A DNA stretch of 64,000 bases from Desulforapulum autotrophicum HRM2. GTDB taxonomy: Bacteria; Desulfobacterota; Desulfobacteria; Desulfobacterales; Desulfobacteraceae. The stretch lies in NCBI RefSeq assembly GCF_000020365.1, contig NC_012108.1:496001-560000 (forward strand), read 5' to 3'. Both the position numbers and the translations under genes were made by a program. The notes beneath the pieces were generated by a model, which worked only from the letters and a program-made list of their open reading frames with translations, did not search any database and was not told the DNA's origin. Positions 60,560 through 64,000 of this stretch are shown here, piece by piece; the first letter of the stretch is position 1, and the number at the start of each line of letters is the position of its first letter.

Positions 60560-62697
60560 CTGTTGATTCCGTTGGTGGCAAGCAGGGCAACCACTTCAGG
60601 GAAGTCGATTCCCAGCCGCTTCACCGTGGCAAGGGTCGGAATGCCATTTTGGGTCCAGCCCCGGCGCTCATACACGGCGTCGATGAGTTTTTCGTAGTTC
60701 GCCTCCCGTTTCTGCCTCAGGACGGCCATCTTTTCTTCCACGGTCATGGCAGATATGTCAATGTTGTGGTTTTCCACAAGATCCTTATCATACCGTTCGC
60801 TCCTGGATTCATACTCGTCCCGGGTGACCGGTCCCATGGATCGGTAGGGCAGGCTGTCGTGTTCCCTGGTGCCGTAACCCATCTTAAGGTTGAAAATTCG
60901 CTGGAAGTTGTATACGCCTTCACTCATGGAAATGAGGTCCTCGGGGGTTGAGTGTCTGCCCGTGACGGCCGTGAAGAAATCGGCGTACCACCCCACATGC
61001 TTGACTACTTTGGCCGGTTCCTTTGTGCTCTTGTTGTCCTCTGGTACAATGTCGTTCCAGGGCAGTTTGCACAGTCCGCAAAGACCAAACCAGGTGCGGA
61101 ACATGGGAAACCAGTGCAGGGCCTCGGCCTTGTTCTCAAAGGTGGGCATGAAGTTGTGCACCATGTCAAGGAAGATGAGCCAGGCCTCGTCGTGCTGGGG
61201 GCCCTTTAAGGCAAGGCCGTACCCGCCCTGCTGGGCCAGGGATTCTTTGGTCATGTATTCGGAAAACTCGAGTCCCTTGGATTCCATGCCGATGTCCTGC
61301 ATGATGGCCATGTCAGCGCCAAAGTCCCGTGCAAAGATCGTCTTCATCCGGCGGATGCCCTGGCCCAGAATCATGCCGAACCCTTCTCCCCTGGCCATCT
61401 GGTGGATCAGTTCAAGGGCATTGACCCGGTTGCCAAAACTTAAATCCATGCCCCCGGTGTGGGTTTCATTGATCAGCCCCATTTCAAAGCACTCCATGAC
61501 AAAGGCAATGCCTGTTCCGATGGAGATGGTGTCAAGGCCGTAGGTGTCACAGTAAAAGTTCACCTCCAGGATGAAAAAAGGATCAAAAATACCAAGGTTT
61601 GATCCACACCCTGCAATGGTTTCATACTCAGGGCCGTCCACAAAGACCTTTTTCCCTCTGTAGGGTCCGGTAAAGGGGGTGAAATCCTTGACCCCGTGGG
61701 CACAAGCCACGGTACAGCCCCGCCAGCAGCCGTCAAACCCCTTGTCAAAGATGTGTTCGTACACCTCTTCACCTATGTTTTTTCCCTCTGGATGGAATCC
61801 GTACCTGAAGTTTCTTACGGGCAGGCAATCGTGGTCGTTCATGATGGGTACAAGGTGGGTGGTACCCACCAGGGCCATGCGGTTTTGCTTGGGATCAAGG
61901 GTGGCAATCTCCCGGGCGTGGAGTTTGGTCACCTTTTTCAAGGCCTCCTTGTCTGCGGGGCGGTTGCTGGACAGCGAAATGGTGCCCCACCGGGCCACCA
62001 CGGCCTTGACTTTTTTGTCGGCAAGTACCGTTCCAATGCCACCCCTGCCGGCCTGTTTGTATCTCACCCGTTTCCGTTTGGCGTCAAACCAGGTGAAGTT
62101 AAGGCAGCCCAGCAGGCTGTGCTTTGCCGCCGTTCCAGTGGATACGACGGAGATGTTAACCGGTTTATCCGGATCAAAGTAGTTGGTCAGGGCCTCGGAC
62201 AGTGCATAGGAGTCGTCGGTGAGTCCCTGGACTTCAAAGATCTTAATTTTTTCTTCAATGCCGTCAATCAGGATAATGGTTTCACAATCGGCCTTGCCCG
62301 TGATTTCAATGACATCAAAGCCTGAAAACTTCTTGTAGGGTCCAAAGTAGCCGCCCACGTTGGAATCCATGGGGGCACCGGTCGTCGGTGAGATGGTGGT
62401 GACAATACTTTTTCCCCCGCCCGGGTATCCGGGGGTGCCTCCAAGGGGGCCTGAGGCGATGCAGATGGCATTTTCCGGGTCGTTCCATTTGGTAGTGCCT
62501 GTTACGGCATTCCACATGAGCCACAGGTCGTAGCCCTTGCCGCCGATGAAGGTCTGTTTTGTCTTTGCGTCAATGTCGTTGATGGCAATGGTGCTGTCCG
62601 ACATATTGATATGAAGGGATTTGTCCGTATAGCCACAGACAACGTCGGCTCTTTTATAGGAAATCGCTGCGATCTCTTTCAGGGTAAAGGGGTTCAT
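60556..62697 (-). CDS. Aldehyde:ferredoxin oxidoreductase family protein (tungsten-pterin)
   Basis: 713 residues, somewhat longer than hyperthermophile AOR (about 605). The N-terminal domain binds the bis-pterin: FIGGKGYDLWLM and CIASGPLGGTPGYPGGGKSI. GRGGIGTVLADKKVKAVVAR is conserved. Iron-sulfur ligands appear in CWRGCTVACAHG and the later CGLCKLPW. Family members oxidise aldehydes to acids with ferredoxin; the substrate here is unknown. The downstream FAD oxidoreductase partner lies 17 bases upstream of it. Cytosolic. Confidence 0.9.
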   Translation of the reverse strand: MNPFTLKEIAAISYKRADVVCGYTDKSLHINMSDSTIAINDIDAKTKQTFIGGKGYDLWLMWNAVTGTTKWNDPENAICIASGPLGGTPGYPGGGKSIVTTISPTTGAPMDSNVGGYFGPYKKFSGFDVIEITGKADCETIILIDGIEEKIKIFEVQGLTDDSYALSEALTNYFDPDKPVNISVVSTGTAAKHSLLGCLNFTWFDAKRKRVRYKQAGRGGIGTVLADKKVKAVVARWGTISLSSNRPADKEALKKVTKLHAREIATLDPKQNRMALVGTTHLVPIMNDHDCLPVRNFRYGFHPEGKNIGEEVYEHIFDKGFDGCWRGCTVACAHGVKDFTPFTGPYRGKKVFVDGPEYETIAGCGSNLGIFDPFFILEVNFYCDTYGLDTISIGTGIAFVMECFEMGLINETHTGGMDLSFGNRVNALELIHQMARGEGFGMILGQGIRRMKTIFARDFGADMAIMQDIGMESKGLEFSEYMTKESLAQQGGYGLALKGPQHDEAWLIFLDMVHNFMPTFENKAEALHWFPMFRTWFGLCGLCKLPWNDIVPEDNKSTKEPAKVVKHVGWYADFFTAVTGRHSTPEDLISMSEGVYNFQRIFNLKMGYGTREHDSLPYRSMGPVTRDEYESRSERYDKDLVENHNIDISAMTVEEKMAVLRQKREANYEKLIDAVYERRGWTQNGIPTLATVKRLGIDFPEVVALLATNGINS

Positions 62698-62713
62698 ATT
62701 TTCTCCTTAAATG

Positions 62714-63874
62714 TCATTGCAGTCCTTCTGTACCGCCAAATTCACGATACAGGGAAAATTCATCCAGTACAAGGGCGTCATTGTCCGTTAATTCGTCCGT
62801 GATAAGCCTTGCCATGATTTCACCCATGCCCGGACCGAGCATGAATCCCTGTCCGCACATGCCTGTGACATGGGCAAGGCCTTCGATTTCCTGGTTCCAC
62901 CCGGCAAGGGGGGATCCGTCCGGGGTCATGGGATACAGCCCCCGCCAAACCCGTCGCACCCGGATGTTTTTGAGCCTTGGCATGAGTTCCACCATTCGCT
63001 TTGCCACCTGGGGAAGGAACACGGATGTCTCCCTTGTGTCCGTGCCCAGGATGGACGGGTCCGGGGTGATGCAGAAAACGATCTGGCCGTGACGGCTCTG
63101 GTAAAAATAGTAGTTTTTAGAGCCGGGTGCGGGTCGCAAATCTACAACCATGGCCTCGAAAAATGAAGCCACAGGTTCGGTGATGGCCCCTTCGTGGCAG
63201 TCGGGGAATACGGGGATGTCAACCCCGGCAAATTTGCCAAGATCCCTTGAAAAAGGGCCTGCTGCATCGATCACCACCGGAGCCGAATAGGTTGCACTGT
63301 CCGTTGTGACACCTGTGACCTTTGCGTTGTCCGTTGTAATGCCGGTTACCTGTTCCTTGAAGTGAAAATCCACCTTCTTTGTTCCAAGGGCATGGCGGTA
63401 AAAGGCGTTGTTGGCAAGCAGGGGTGAGGCAGAACCGTCGTCTGGGGAAAAGGTGCCACCCATGAGGCCCTGCCTTGTGATCCCTGGAACGATCTCCACG
63501 ATTTTGTCAGCATCCACATAGTCAATTTTGAGGCCGTACTGCTTCTGGACGGGCAGAAATCCCTTGAGGATCGCCTCTTCTTTGTCTCTGTAGACCGGGA
63601 AAAGATAACCGCCCCGGAGCCATTCAATGTCATCTCCATGGGTTTCCTGCCAGGTGGAAAGAATTTTTAATGATCGCATACCGACGATGATTTTTCCCGG
63701 ATCTGAGTGGGTTGCACGGATGCCGCCGATGGCGTGCTTGTTCTGTCCCTGACCTGGGGAAGGATGACTGTCGATCACAAGGGTTTTTACCCCTTTTTGC
63801 CCAAGGGCAAGGGCCGTGGGAACTCCTGCTGAGCCTGCACCCACCACAATTGCATCATAGGCCTTAGTCATCAT
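62714..63874 (-). CDS. FAD-dependent oxidoreductase (DAO family)
   Basis: 386 residues. YDAIVVGAGSAGVPTALALG is the FAD-binding motif. VVIDAAGPFSRDLGKFAGVD and RVWRGLYPMTPDGSPLAGWN match the D-amino-acid/glycine oxidase fold, with CGQGFMLGPGMGEIMARLIT at the C-terminus. An amine, sarcosine-like or hydroxyacid substrate is possible. The start ATG ATG follows AAAGGAGGTA. Overlaps the truncated upstream gene by 11 bases. Same transcript as the AOR and MoaD-like genes. Confidence 0.85.
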   Translation of the reverse strand: MMTKAYDAIVVGAGSAGVPTALALGQKGVKTLVIDSHPSPGQGQNKHAIGGIRATHSDPGKIIVGMRSLKILSTWQETHGDDIEWLRGGYLFPVYRDKEEAILKGFLPVQKQYGLKIDYVDADKIVEIVPGITRQGLMGGTFSPDDGSASPLLANNAFYRHALGTKKVDFHFKEQVTGITTDNAKVTGVTTDSATYSAPVVIDAAGPFSRDLGKFAGVDIPVFPDCHEGAITEPVASFFEAMVVDLRPAPGSKNYYFYQSRHGQIVFCITPDPSILGTDTRETSVFLPQVAKRMVELMPRLKNIRVRRVWRGLYPMTPDGSPLAGWNQEIEGLAHVTGMCGQGFMLGPGMGEIMARLITDELTDNDALVLDEFSLYREFGGTEGLQ

Positions 63875-64000
63875 TACCTCCTTTTACCCCGGCAAAGGTG
63901 CCCAGGGGAACCTCCACAAAAAGGGGCCGGTCAATTCTGTCCGTGGTCTGTTTGAGATCCACACCCTCGTCCCTGAAAATCCCCCACACCATGGGCCTGC
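63864..64000 (-). CDS. Truncated upstream gene (C-terminal 45 codons only)
   Basis: Only the C-terminus lies in the window. It reads DRPLFVEVPLGTFAGVKGGN and ends DD. Not enough is present to identify the family. The stop overlaps the start of the FAD oxidoreductase, so it is upstream in the same operon. Confidence 0.6.
   Translation of the reverse strand, partial: RPMVWGIFRDEGVDLKQTTDRIDRPLFVEVPLGTFAGVKGGNDD

Overview
The window looks like a chromosomal segment of a sulfate-reducing deltaproteobacterium (Desulfobacterota). The strongest sign is a complete aprBA-qmoABC cluster for dissimilatory sulfate reduction at 17.4-24.9 kb. Anaerobic ribonucleotide reductase (nrdDG) and a tungsten-type aldehyde:ferredoxin oxidoreductase fit a strict anaerobe. 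From memory the gene content resembles Desulfobacterium/Desulforapulum autotrophicum and other Desulfobacteraceae; that is an inference, not a database match.

Layout. 0-1.1 kb: a decayed GABA-aminotransferase fragment abutting an array of structured hairpin repeats. 1.1-4.5 kb (minus): a TPP-riboswitch-controlled ABC importer for a thiamine precursor plus thiD. 4.6-5.9 kb: a GIY-YIG protein, a STAS protein, a lipoprotein and tRNA-Pro. 6.1-12.3 kb (plus): the proteostasis block tig-clpP-clpX-lon, then tRNA-Val and tRNA-Asp. 12.3-16.4 kb (minus): an enoyl-CoA hydratase, an NDP-forming acyl-CoA synthetase and leuB. 16.5-17.3 kb: a small Cys-containing protein and a cold-shock protein. 17.3-25 kb (minus): aprBA-qmoABC. 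25.3-29.5 kb: two Cys-cluster (YkgJ-like) proteins, an atypical SDR, a dGTPase-like protein and a TadA-like deaminase. 29.5-34.5 kb (plus): infC-rpmI-rplT-pheS-pheT and tRNA-Gly. 34.7-44.6 kb (plus): rimP-nusA-infB-rbfA-truB-rpsO-pnp and an MBL-fold protein. 44.6-53.1 kb: a mixed set with a DUF3141/TerB protein, PilZ, a third Cys-cluster protein, GGDEF, HD proteins, panC, an LPP20-like protein and mobB. 53.2-58.8 kb: shikimate kinase, an HTH-PBP regulator and the nrdD-nrdG-alr operon behind a probable pair of NrdR boxes. 58.8-60.3 kb: a small membrane protein, a Nudix hydrolase and a second hairpin-repeat array. 60.4-64 kb (minus): an FAD oxidoreductase, an AOR-family enzyme and a MoaD-like sulfur carrier, entered by a truncated gene.

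The least explained feature is a composite family of structured repeats at 0.3-1.06 kb and 59.8-60.3 kb, with a solo boundary piece at 28.77-28.83 kb. Two hairpin module types, R1 (about 180 bp) and U (about 135 bp, three nested or adjacent stems), alternate with a shared linker. Stem sequences differ between copies while base-pairing is kept, including paired substitutions. This suggests a structured RNA or a hairpin-forming mobile DNA rather than protein-coding sequence.
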